Shown here in pieces: positions 54,076 to 61,105 of a DNA stretch of 64,000 nt. Source of the stretch: an uncultured Oscillospiraceae bacterium. Lineage in GTDB: Bacteria; Bacillota; Clostridia; Oscillospirales; Oscillospiraceae. The stretch is taken from the NCBI GenBank assembly GCA_944382965.1, contig CALWOA010000012.1, forward strand, positions 1 to 64,000, written 5' to 3'. Made by a program: the position numbers and the translations under genes. The first letter of the stretch is position 1. Every line of letters starts with the position of its first letter. Below the pieces are notes generated by a model. The model searched no databases, was not told where the DNA came from, and saw only the letters and a program-made list of their open reading frames with translations.

Positions 54076-55014
54076 TTACCCACAGTACAAATACTCCTCA
54101 ATCTCCTCCGGGGTGACCCCATCGGCAAGCAATGCGTCGATGTCCTCCGGATACACCCCAAAGCAGCTGGCCACCGCTTTCAGATCCCGGATGTAGGCTG
54201 GGTCCTCGATCTCATAGTCTCGGCTGGTGTAAGGTCGGGACAGTGGCTGGTAGTCCGGCCAATCCAGAAAGCCGGAGAACGCCGTATACAGGCCGCTGTC
54301 ATCAAACTCCCCTCTGGACACCTTCCCCTGGGCGTTGATGGACAAAATCTCTCCACTGTAAATCCGTACCCGCTCCATCTTTCCAAGGCGCAGCTTCGTT
54401 CGGTTCAGGGCCTTCTGGAGGATTTCCTCCGTGCTGGCGTAGATGTAAATTCCTTGTTGGGGAAAATGGAAGATACACAGGGGGTTATTCCCCTTGACGA
54501 AGAACAGCTCGTCCTGCTGGCTGAGGGCGGTTATGGTGAAGGTTCCTTCCAGCTGCTCTGCCATATTTTGCAGGCTGCCAAAGTCCAGTTTCCCGGATTG
54601 CTCCAGCAGCTGCACTGCCACATAGCTGTCGGTTTCAATCTTGGTGTCGGGAAGCTTCCGGGCTTTTCGGAGCAACTTGTCATTGTACAGGACCCCGTTA
54701 TGAGCCAAAGTGAAGGCTCCCGTTTGCGTCCTTCCCAGGAAAGGGTGGTTGTTCTCGTTCTTCTTTTCGGAGCCCTGGGTGGTCATCCTGGTGTGTCCCA
54801 TGACCACGGTGGCTTCCAGAGGCACCCGGTACCACATCAGGTGGGCAGGCAGCGGCCGCTTGAATACCTTGAGCCAGTTCCCTGCGTTGTAACTGATGCC
54901 GGTGGCATCGGTGCCCCGGGCTTCACAGGCCGTGGCTAAAATGCTCAGCAGTCGGTTTCTCTGCTTCAGGGTCAGCTTGTGACCATAGTCTACAAATCCA
55001 AACAGACAGCACAT
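54076..55014 (-). CDS. Class II glutamine amidotransferase-like protein
   Basis: A 312-residue Ntn-type amidotransferase with the nucleophile Cys2 exposed after Met removal (MCCLFGFVD), ARGTDATGISYN, VVMGHTRMTTQGS and LAHNGVLYND, the substrate-binding blocks of the family. It would release ammonia from glutamine. It is encoded four bases after an amidoligase gene, with GGAGGTG seven bases before ATG 55014. Class II amidotransferases and amidoligases are known to pair in predicted peptide or cell-wall modification pathways. The C-terminal about 80 residues (SRDYEIEDPAYIRDLK, GVTPEEIEEYLYCG) are an extra helical tail. Confidence 0.85.
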   Translation of the reverse strand: MCCLFGFVDYGHKLTLKQRNRLLSILATACEARGTDATGISYNAGNWLKVFKRPLPAHLMWYRVPLEATVVMGHTRMTTQGSEKKNENNHPFLGRTQTGAFTLAHNGVLYNDKLLRKARKLPDTKIETDSYVAVQLLEQSGKLDFGSLQNMAEQLEGTFTITALSQQDELFFVKGNNPLCIFHFPQQGIYIYASTEEILQKALNRTKLRLGKMERVRIYSGEILSINAQGKVSRGEFDDSGLYTAFSGFLDWPDYQPLSRPYTSRDYEIEDPAYIRDLKAVASCFGVYPEDIDALLADGVTPEEIEEYLYCG

Positions 55015-55017
55015 TGG

Positions 55018-56118
55018 TTACACCTCCGCTTCCGCAGGCACCGGCTCATTGACATAGAGCCGTCGCTCTTTCAGATACTGGATCAGCTCCGGCTGGGTAC
55101 ACCCGGAGACGAACGTGGTCCAGGACATGTCCTGAATCTCCTGGTCGGTACAGAAAAGGGCAGTGTCGCAGATCCGGTCCAGGAGCTGCAGCACTGCCAG
55201 GAAGGTGTTGTATTTCAGGGTGCCCCGGAACATCCGGAACTCAATGGTGGTATAGGGCAGCAGGTTGACACAGGTATAACGTTCCCGGTCACCCTTGGCG
55301 TGGAGCAGAATGTCCTTGGGATGTTCCTTCAGGCCATACCGGGCGGCCCACTGGGCAAGCTGGCTGCGGGTGCGGCGGGAGAATTTCAGCATCTCCTCCC
55401 AGTGCTTCTCGAAGAAATAGAGAATCCGGGCGATGACTTCCTCCTGTTCCTCTGTGGTTTCTCCAAAGGAAGTGCGGTTGATGTGGACATGCAGGCCGCA
55501 GGTGCCTGCCTGATGGGAACGGTAGCCCAGGCTTCTGGCCTTGTCCAGGACTTCCTTCCAGGGCATATGCCGGCAGTGGTAGTCCAGGGTCATGGGATGA
55601 CTGACGATCTCAAAGCCCTCGTCCAGGGAGCCGTCGTGCTTGCAGTAGGCCCGTTCCTCTCCGTCGTTGACCAGCCGAAGAATCTGACGGGCGTTGCCGT
55701 TGTCCTCTCCGGCACCGTCGATCTCCAACTCCACCCCGAAGTACCGGCTGCCCTGACCGAAGAACTCCGGTTCCGGCTTGTAGTAATAGTCATGGATTTC
55801 CCGGGTGCCGGTGTGGTTGCAGTGGCAGGCGTAGCACCGAGGATCATAGTCATCGTCATCATCGTAGTAGGCATCATCCTGAAGGATGACCCGGCCGCAG
55901 TCTTCACAGGTGGTGTAGTAGCGGTCAAAGCAGGACTGGCACAGATGGGTATTCTCGTCGCCGGCGTTGCTGTCTGACCAGATACGCTGACCGCACCGCT
56001 GGCAGCGGGTGGTTTCCGTGTGCAGGCAGGAACTGCACAGCAAGGAACCATCAAACTCCGTCAGAGCTTCCGCCGGATGCAGGCCGCCGCAGGCACTGCA
56101 GGGAACAAGATTTTTCAA
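55018..56118 (-). CDS. Amidoligase with N-terminal zinc-finger modules
   Basis: A 366-residue protein of the amidoligase (COOH-NH2 ligase) family. The N-terminal about 110 residues carry at least three Cys-pair fingers (CSACGG, CQRCGQR, CEDCGR, CYACHC). An acidic YYDDDDDYD linker leads to the catalytic part: FGVELEIDGAG, CKHDGSLDEGFEIVSHP, CGLHVHINRTSF and IEFRMFRGTL, the acidic and GLHVH motifs of the family. It would form an amide bond between unknown carboxylate and amine substrates. The start is TTG 56118, seven bases after GGAGG; the in-frame TTG at 56133 is part of that site. Partner: the amidotransferase just downstream. Confidence 0.87.
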   Translation of the reverse strand: MKNLVPCSACGGLHPAEALTEFDGSLLCSSCLHTETTRCQRCGQRIWSDSNAGDENTHLCQSCFDRYYTTCEDCGRVILQDDAYYDDDDDYDPRCYACHCNHTGTREIHDYYYKPEPEFFGQGSRYFGVELEIDGAGEDNGNARQILRLVNDGEERAYCKHDGSLDEGFEIVSHPMTLDYHCRHMPWKEVLDKARSLGYRSHQAGTCGLHVHINRTSFGETTEEQEEVIARILYFFEKHWEEMLKFSRRTRSQLAQWAARYGLKEHPKDILLHAKGDRERYTCVNLLPYTTIEFRMFRGTLKYNTFLAVLQLLDRICDTALFCTDQEIQDMSWTTFVSGCTQPELIQYLKERRLYVNEPVPAEAEV

Positions 56119-56142
56119 GGGGATTACCTCCAAAACAAAGAT

Positions 56143-56167
56143 AGCCCGGAGCGGAACGCTCCGGGCT
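56143..56167 (-). terminator. Hairpin upstream of the amidoligase gene
   Basis: AGCCCGGAGCG and CGCTCCGGGCT form a strong stem followed by ATCTTTGTTTT on the minus strand, 25 bases before the start codon. As no minus-strand gene is seen upstream for 2.4 kb, it could be a leader attenuator. The remaining gap to 56467 shows no gene; its A+T-rich 56280-56440 part probably holds divergent promoters. Confidence 0.5.
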
Positions 56168-56467
56168 TCAGGGAGATAATATGTGGTTGAAAAATCTGAC
56201 TAATCCGATGGGGCCGCAAAATGGCTTGAAGGATGATCTTGTGAGGATTGCCTTTTCATGAAATACGAATGCAGTCCTTGTCGATATGTTGGCATCGTGC
56301 TATAGTTATACTACAAAACTCCCCACATGTCCGCTCTTATTAGGACTTTATAATTCTTGCAAAAAAGTTCGAAAAACTTCGGTAATTTTTTTGAATCTTC
56401 TAATATAATACAATTCTTATTTTTTTCTGAGGCGAAATACAAATGCACAGAGAGAGGAAGCATACAT

Positions 56468-58561
56468 ATGGGACAGGATTTTGTAAAGGCACCCTGCCAG
56501 GACGGTTATGAGTTTAGAACAAGTACACCCACAGCATATCCTATTACAGGTTCAACCCAAGATTCGATGGTAGTAAGGTCATTCGACCTCGAAGGAAAGT
56601 ACATTGAGGAAGCTATTGGAGATAAATATCTTAAGTGGTCGTGTCGGACTCCTGTGTTTATTGATGCACCTACTGGATCTGGTAAATCTACTTTCGTCTG
56701 CTACAAGTTAATTGCCGATGCCCAAAAAGCAAATCAACATCTGCTCCTGGTAAGCAATCGAGCAGCCTTGGTGCGCCAGCAAAAAAAGAAAGTAATAGAG
56801 GCCGCATGTCCCGAGATTAATTTAGGTAAAGTGGACGATAGTACGATTGACGAGTACAAAATTTGGGGCAATGTGTGTATTTGCACTTACCATGGTTTAA
56901 TGGTACTGGTAAACAAAGCAAAGATCTATCAGGAGTTGAAAAATTTCCTGGATCTCCTGATGTATGCAGTGTTTGATGAGGTGCATTTTTTATATGCTGA
57001 CTCAACTTTCGCCAGTTCCACAGAGGAATTGTTGAAATTTATTCCAGCCTGGTTTAATAAAGCAATTCGTGTCTATATGACAGCAACCAGCAGTTCAATC
57101 CTTTCAACATTGCAAAATGCTGAGAGGCTCGTTCCGGAGACAACAAAAAGCATGCGGAATTTTGAACCATTTGGCTATTCGGAGCAAGGGTTTCATAGGA
57201 ATCTGATAGAAAATCTGGACTTCCAGTATTACCGCATGCCAAGGGACTATAGTCGGTATCAGCTTCATTTTTTCTCTGGAGATGGAACAGATATACCAAA
57301 GAGTAAGGAAAGCTTGGAAGGTAAGGACGAAAAAGGTAAGAACAAAGAAGGTCAAGAGTGCAAGCTAAGAAAAGAACTGGCCGCTCTGATGTCGTGCATA
57401 CCAGAACCCACCTCTAATAGCAAGCTGCTGGTATTTGTCCGCAGGCGAAAGGATGGTATTGCCCTGGAAAAAGCATGGTCGGAGAAGGGCATAGGCGCCA
57501 TCTTTATCGACCGTACAAGCAAATTCGCGCCAACAGAGATTTCTGATGTAGAGATGGACGAAGAAGATGATGAGGAGGACTCTGACCAAGAAAAGCAGCT
57601 TCAAAAAAACGATGTGTGGAACAAACTGATCAGAGAGGAAAAATTCGACCAGTCCGTTTTGCTGGCAACGTCCGTTCTCGATTGCGGAATTAACATTTGC
57701 GATTCCTCCGTTAAGAATGTTGCTATCTTTGCAGATGATCCAACAGCATTTTTACAGATGCTTGGCAGAAGGCGCATGTCAGAAGCGGAAAATCTTGATG
57801 TGTGGGTATATGTTCCGAGAAGTAGTAATTTTACGAAGTTAGCAAGAATGAAGGAGCAGGAAATTAAACTGGCTGAGAGACTTTCCTGTATCAGGAACCA
57901 CCAAACTCAGGTATCCACTTTCCATAATGGACCATTAGTTCCACACATCACAAAAATAGATGGTAAATTAAATACCGAAATACGAGATAATATCCAAGAA
58001 CTTATTTTGCAACAGCATTGCGAAGAGCTTGAATATGACTTTGCAGATTCCTTCCCAGGTGAAAATTACCGTGGATTCTATTACAAACTGTGGAATAGCT
58101 ATAGTAAAATAGGGGATAAACGGCTCTTCTATTTTGACACATTCGGGCAGCTATATGTTGACTACTATGTACTCTGGGTTGTGCGTGAACAGCAACGTTA
58201 TTATAATAGTTTGGCCGTATCTGGAGACTTTCGATTACAGGTGGCGCACTGGATGGGGAAAGATCAGGAACTGCTGAATAAGCGTGCTGAGAAGAAGAAG
58301 GAACTCTGTGCTTCCCTAAAGAAGCATTTGACTTCCCCCATAACTCTGGACGAACGAGATGATATCCGCTTTCTAATTATGGAAGCAGCACTGCTGCACT
58401 TAGAGAATCATTCTTTGGGAGAAGATTGGAGAAAAATGATGCCCAAGACCTTGAATCCTATTCTGGATGCACTGGATATCCCGTACATGATTGTAAGAGA
58501 CTCCACTCCAAAATCCAAAAACTGGATCGTAAAACTGCAAGAAGAGTTTAAGGAGAAATAA
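56468..58561 (+). CDS. SF2 DEAD/DEAH-like helicase of unknown system
   Basis: A 697-residue helicase-like ATPase. Walker A is DAPTGSGKST (K73), the DEVH box is AVFDEVHFLY (D170), motif III is YMTATSSS, and the second RecA domain has LLVFVRRRKDGIALE, VLDCGINI and QMLGRRRMSEAENLDV (motifs V-VI). An acidic insert (MDEEDDEEDSDQEKQ) lies between motifs, and the C-terminal about 200 residues are an uncharacterised helical region. ATG 56468 is preferred over 56357 for its GAGAGGAAG site and the absence of family sequence before it. It stands alone between two hairpins and is A+T-rich; a single-gene defence or element-maintenance role is possible. Confidence 0.8.
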   Translation: MGQDFVKAPCQDGYEFRTSTPTAYPITGSTQDSMVVRSFDLEGKYIEEAIGDKYLKWSCRTPVFIDAPTGSGKSTFVCYKLIADAQKANQHLLLVSNRAALVRQQKKKVIEAACPEINLGKVDDSTIDEYKIWGNVCICTYHGLMVLVNKAKIYQELKNFLDLLMYAVFDEVHFLYADSTFASSTEELLKFIPAWFNKAIRVYMTATSSSILSTLQNAERLVPETTKSMRNFEPFGYSEQGFHRNLIENLDFQYYRMPRDYSRYQLHFFSGDGTDIPKSKESLEGKDEKGKNKEGQECKLRKELAALMSCIPEPTSNSKLLVFVRRRKDGIALEKAWSEKGIGAIFIDRTSKFAPTEISDVEMDEEDDEEDSDQEKQLQKNDVWNKLIREEKFDQSVLLATSVLDCGINICDSSVKNVAIFADDPTAFLQMLGRRRMSEAENLDVWVYVPRSSNFTKLARMKEQEIKLAERLSCIRNHQTQVSTFHNGPLVPHITKIDGKLNTEIRDNIQELILQQHCEELEYDFADSFPGENYRGFYYKLWNSYSKIGDKRLFYFDTFGQLYVDYYVLWVVREQQRYYNSLAVSGDFRLQVAHWMGKDQELLNKRAEKKKELCASLKKHLTSPITLDERDDIRFLIMEAALLHLENHSLGEDWRKMMPKTLNPILDALDIPYMIVRDSTPKSKNWIVKLQEEFKEK

Positions 58562-58568
58562 CATCAGC

Positions 58569-58602
58569 ACTCCCCACCACCCCTTTCGGCGTGGTGGGGA
58601 GT
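58569..58602. terminator. Bidirectional hairpin between convergent genes
   Basis: ACTCCCCACCAC and GTGGTGGGGAGT form a perfect 12-base stem in the 47-base gap between the helicase and the minus-strand HTH gene. No strong T-run is present, but the position between convergent stops is typical. Confidence 0.65.
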
Positions 58603-58608
58603 TGTCCA

Positions 58609-58800
58609 TCATCCTTTATTCATCCGGGCTTGTTCCAGGATATAGTCCTTGACCGCCTGCTTGGGGATTCTCCAGATTCTTCCGTTGCGGAAGGCTTTGA
58701 GCTTATTTGCGCCCAGCAGATCGTATAAGTTGCTGCGTCCGATCCGGAGAAGCTCACAGGCTTCTTCTACGCTCAGGATTTCCGGGTATTCTTCAAACAT
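58609..58800 (-). CDS. HTH_17 (excisionase-like) protein
   Basis: A 63-residue DNA-binding protein: LSVEEACELLRIGRSNLYDLL, then NKLKAFRNGRIWRIPKQAVKD, the winged-helix layout of MerR/excisionase proteins. It resembles the xis of the same element. ATG 58800 follows GGAGGAGA inside the end of the next gene upstream (28-base overlap), showing coupling. It may be a second recombination-directionality factor or a regulator. Confidence 0.85.
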   Translation of the reverse strand: MFEEYPEILSVEEACELLRIGRSNLYDLLGANKLKAFRNGRIWRIPKQAVKDYILEQARMNKG

Positions 58801-59141
58801 GTTGTCTCCTCCAATACTACTTTTTGTCCACTGCAGCGAGGACAGGCACTTGAATCACACTTGCAGCTCTCACACAGGCACAAACCTTCTTTGGCAGTGC
58901 CATTTCGCCTGCGGGATGAAACCGCACTCCGGATACACAGTCCCAGCTGCTCAATCTTCTGGTATACCGCACTCTCTGACCGATCCAGCATGATCGCGAT
59001 TTCGTTGATACTGGTACCGGCGTAATACTCATTTTTCAGCGTTTCGATGTCCTCGGCAGTCCAGTATTCCCGATCCCGGAGCATCCGGACCATTCCGCTG
59101 CGCATTGTCATTGTTTTCTGTTTGATTTCTTCGGGGTTCAT
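58773..59141 (-). CDS. HTH protein with cysteine-rich tail
   Basis: A 122-residue protein. The N-terminal half is a helix-turn-helix of GcrA/sigma-like type (WTAEDIETLKNEYYAGTSIN, then EIAIMLDRSESAVYQKI). The C-terminal part is basic and carries CLCESCKCDSSACPRCSG, six Cys that may bind zinc. ATG 59141 follows AAGGAGGG. It overlaps the HTH_17 gene by 28 bases, so they are probably co-expressed regulators. The 59142-59369 gap has no clear gene. Confidence 0.7.
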   Translation of the reverse strand: MNPEEIKQKTMTMRSGMVRMLRDREYWTAEDIETLKNEYYAGTSINEIAIMLDRSESAVYQKIEQLGLCIRSAVSSRRRNGTAKEGLCLCESCKCDSSACPRCSGQKVVLEETTCLKNTRKS

Positions 59142-59369
59142 AAAATTCCCTCCTGTTGTTTTTATTCCTATGTTATGTTAACCAAAGTTATCTGCTGACG
59201 CACAGCTGCAGTACAAACTGCCCTGGCGTACAGAAGATATCTCTCCTATTGGTGCTGGGGAGGGTATCTAGGGACAGTCATTATTTCAAAAACGCTCCAA
59301 TAATTCTGTCCCAGTGTCAGGTATCACGAAAGGCGTAAAAATCACTGTAGGGGATCCTCATTATGCAAG

Positions 59370-59885
59370 TTATCTTCCGTACACCCGGAAACTGTAAACA
59401 CCCAATTCATCCACGCACTCCGCTCCGATTTCAGATAACCAGAAATTATCCTTTTGAGGATGGTACTTATAGCCGTTAATATGACTGACGGTGTTCATCA
59501 TCATATGAATATGAGGGCTGCGCCGGTCTTCGTGTACCACATAGAAGTTCTGGTAGATCTGGCCGATTCTCTGGGACATTTCCTCTGCTGCATAAGCGGC
59601 CGTGTAAGGTGAAACAAACTCATCCTCTGCAAAGGAAATGATAATGTGCTTTAATCGGATACCGCTGGCTTTATGAAACTTCTGAGCTACTTCTTCCATC
59701 GAACCTACTGGATTGGATAAGTCTACATGAGAACCGCCAATATAATGGTTCTGAATCTTCTTCGATTTACCAGTATTTTTCTGATCAATCATGTACTGAT
59801 ACACATTCTTTAATGCGTTTTGATCCTTATATTTACTCTTACCAGTGATATAATCTTTATCATTATTTATTTTCATTACTGCCAT
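59370..59885 (-). CDS. Short MobP/relaxase-like nuclease domain
   Basis: A 171-residue protein with the N-terminal domain of a mobilisation relaxase: QNALKNVYQYMID, KHIIISFAEDEF and the HxH metal site SPHIHMMMN (H125, H127). Known relaxases usually run to 350 residues or more, so this is a single-domain or truncated form, without the primase or coupling tail. It starts at ATG 59885 (AAAGGAAG upstream); an earlier ATG at 59918 has no site. It could nick an oriT in the A+T-rich DNA upstream so that the element is mobilised by the neighbouring ICE; this is inferred. Confidence 0.75.
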   Translation of the reverse strand: MAVMKINNDKDYITGKSKYKDQNALKNVYQYMIDQKNTGKSKKIQNHYIGGSHVDLSNPVGSMEEVAQKFHKASGIRLKHIIISFAEDEFVSPYTAAYAAEEMSQRIGQIYQNFYVVHEDRRSPHIHMMMNTVSHINGYKYHPQKDNFWLSEIGAECVDELGVYSFRVYGR

Positions 59886-59918
59886 ACTTTTTACTTCCTT
59901 TCTTTGAATAAAAACCAC

Positions 59919-60200
59919 TGATTCTTTTCTTTTTCCAGTATAAATGCCTCAAGGATGTTGGAAAAAGTCTCCAAACACCCTCACATAATAGTTAGGCCCA
60001 TATTTGACTTTTATAAACTACAGATGATTATCACTTCATATGGAAGGTTCCAAAGCAAGGAACATCCAAATAAAAAACGAAAAGTAGCATTTGTCTATGT
60101 ATCCGGAAGGTATGGAAGTTTTAACCTTTGAGGAAGCTTTGGAAGCCGAGGGAATCAGGCATAACGCTATGTACCGGCCTGTAAACAGCGTAAAAAAGAG
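59919..60200. other. Upstream region of the relaxase; possible oriT
   Basis: No convincing gene. A+T-rich DNA holds the inverted repeat GTTCC (60047-60051) / GGAAC (60059-60063) around AAAGCAA, plus TGGAA-GG-TTCCA overlapping it. Relaxase recognition sites commonly look like this and lie next to the relaxase gene. A plus-strand frame from 60091 runs into the following terminator and was not accepted. Confidence 0.35.
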
Positions 60201-60228
60201 AGCCCGGAGCTGCTGCTCCGGGCTTTTT
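60201..60228. terminator. Bidirectional terminator after the XRE gene
   Basis: AGCCCGGAGC and GCTCCGGGCT form a ten-base perfect stem with TTTT on the plus side and CTCTTTTTT on the minus side. It ends the XRE transcript 29 bases after its stop codon. Confidence 0.8.
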
Positions 60229-60256
60229 GAGAAAGCATATATCGTTGGAATTTCAA

Positions 60257-60613
60257 CTAATCTGATGGAACACTTGAATTTTTGCCATAGTTCCGGAAGA
60301 TCCGGATGATCCGCAAAATGTCCTTCTGCTCATCTTCGCTCATATTTTTTAACTGGGCATTGATTTTCTCAATCAAAACATTTTGTGACGAAACTGGAAC
60401 TGCATCCAGGGAGAACAATGCAGCCACTGGAACGTCCAAGGCTACTGCAATTTTTGCAATGGTATCCACTGTTGGATTTTTCAGTGCTCGCTCAATCTGC
60501 CCCAAATGTGCCGGGCTGAGTCCTGCTTTAAAGGATAGCTCTTCCTGACTCATATGCCGTTCCATTCGCAAGTCCCGGATACGCTGTCCAAGCTGCTTTG
60601 CAATATCGCTCAT
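60257..60613 (-). CDS. XRE-family transcriptional regulator
   Basis: A 118-residue regulator with a Cro/C1-type HTH (LGQRIRDLRMERHMSQEELS, then GLSPAHLGQIERALKNPTVD and IAKIAVALDVPVAALF) and a helical C-terminal half (EDEQKDILRIIRIFRNYG) for dimerisation. ATG 60613 follows CAGAGGTG. It is divergent from a small membrane-protein gene that has a consensus promoter, and an imperfect inverted repeat lies between, so it probably represses that module, itself or both. Confidence 0.9.
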   Translation of the reverse strand: MSDIAKQLGQRIRDLRMERHMSQEELSFKAGLSPAHLGQIERALKNPTVDTIAKIAVALDVPVAALFSLDAVPVSSQNVLIEKINAQLKNMSEDEQKDILRIIRIFRNYGKNSSVPSD

Positions 60614-60662
60614 AGCCTCACCTCTGTCATAATCTTAGAGGTTATCCAGAAATATGGCAAAT

Positions 60663-60698
60663 TACTATAGCAATTAAAAATATATAATTCCTGTAGTA
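60663..60698. promoter_or_regulatory. Imperfect inverted repeat, candidate XRE operator
   Basis: TACTATAG (60663-60670) and CTGTAGTA (60691-60698) are inverted copies with one mismatch and a 20-base A+T-rich spacer. They lie immediately before the -35 box of the plus-strand promoter, where a bound XRE dimer could block both directions. Confidence 0.4.
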
Positions 60699-60727
60699 TT
60701 GACACTGGAGACAGATCGGCTTATACT
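60699..60727 (+). promoter_or_regulatory. Consensus SigA promoter of the membrane/zinc-ribbon module
   Basis: TTGACA (60699-60704) and TATACT (60722-60727) with exactly 17 bases between them. The start codon of the 61-residue gene is 35 bases downstream, preceded by AAGGGAGAG. It is the best promoter seen in the window. Confidence 0.8.
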
Positions 60728-60761
60728 ACATATGGAAACATAAAAGAAAAGGGAGAGAATT

Positions 60762-60947
60762 ATGGAATTGCTGTTTCTTGTTTACGTAGTATTAGGGTAT
60801 TGGGCTGCAGGGGTAATATTTTTTGAAAACAAGGTTGTGATTCATACCTTTGGTGCCTTGTTTATGCAAAAGATGTGCTTAGGCTGCTTTTTAGGGATTA
60901 TCATCATTCCTTTGGCAATTCTCAAAAGAATTTTCTTTAGAAGATAA
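60762..60947 (+). CDS. Small two-helix membrane protein
   Basis: A 61-residue protein made of two hydrophobic segments (LLFLVYVVLGYWAAGVIFF and MCLGCFLGIIIIPLAILKRI) with a basic end (KRIFFRR). AAGGGAGAG precedes ATG 60762. It lies 158 bases before the zinc-ribbon protein gene, and both are on the same strand as the consensus promoter. Unknown function. Confidence 0.6.
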   Translation: MELLFLVYVVLGYWAAGVIFFENKVVIHTFGALFMQKMCLGCFLGIIIIPLAILKRIFFRR

Positions 60948-61105
60948 AGAAAACTGTGAATCTGAAAGTGCCAAAGCGGTATTTCCACGAGGAAGGAAAG
61001 GTGGTCTGTATCCCCTTAGGGATAGAACTTGCACAATCTTGTTCCCGCATCGTTAGGGTATGCCAATAAACTGAAAATTGAGACACTAGAAAAAGGAGAA
61101 TATTG

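Noticed and set aside
60091..60309. Plus-strand 72-codon frame
   Set aside because: It runs through a strong bidirectional terminator into antisense of the XRE gene; the first 30 codons might be a remnant but no family is seen.
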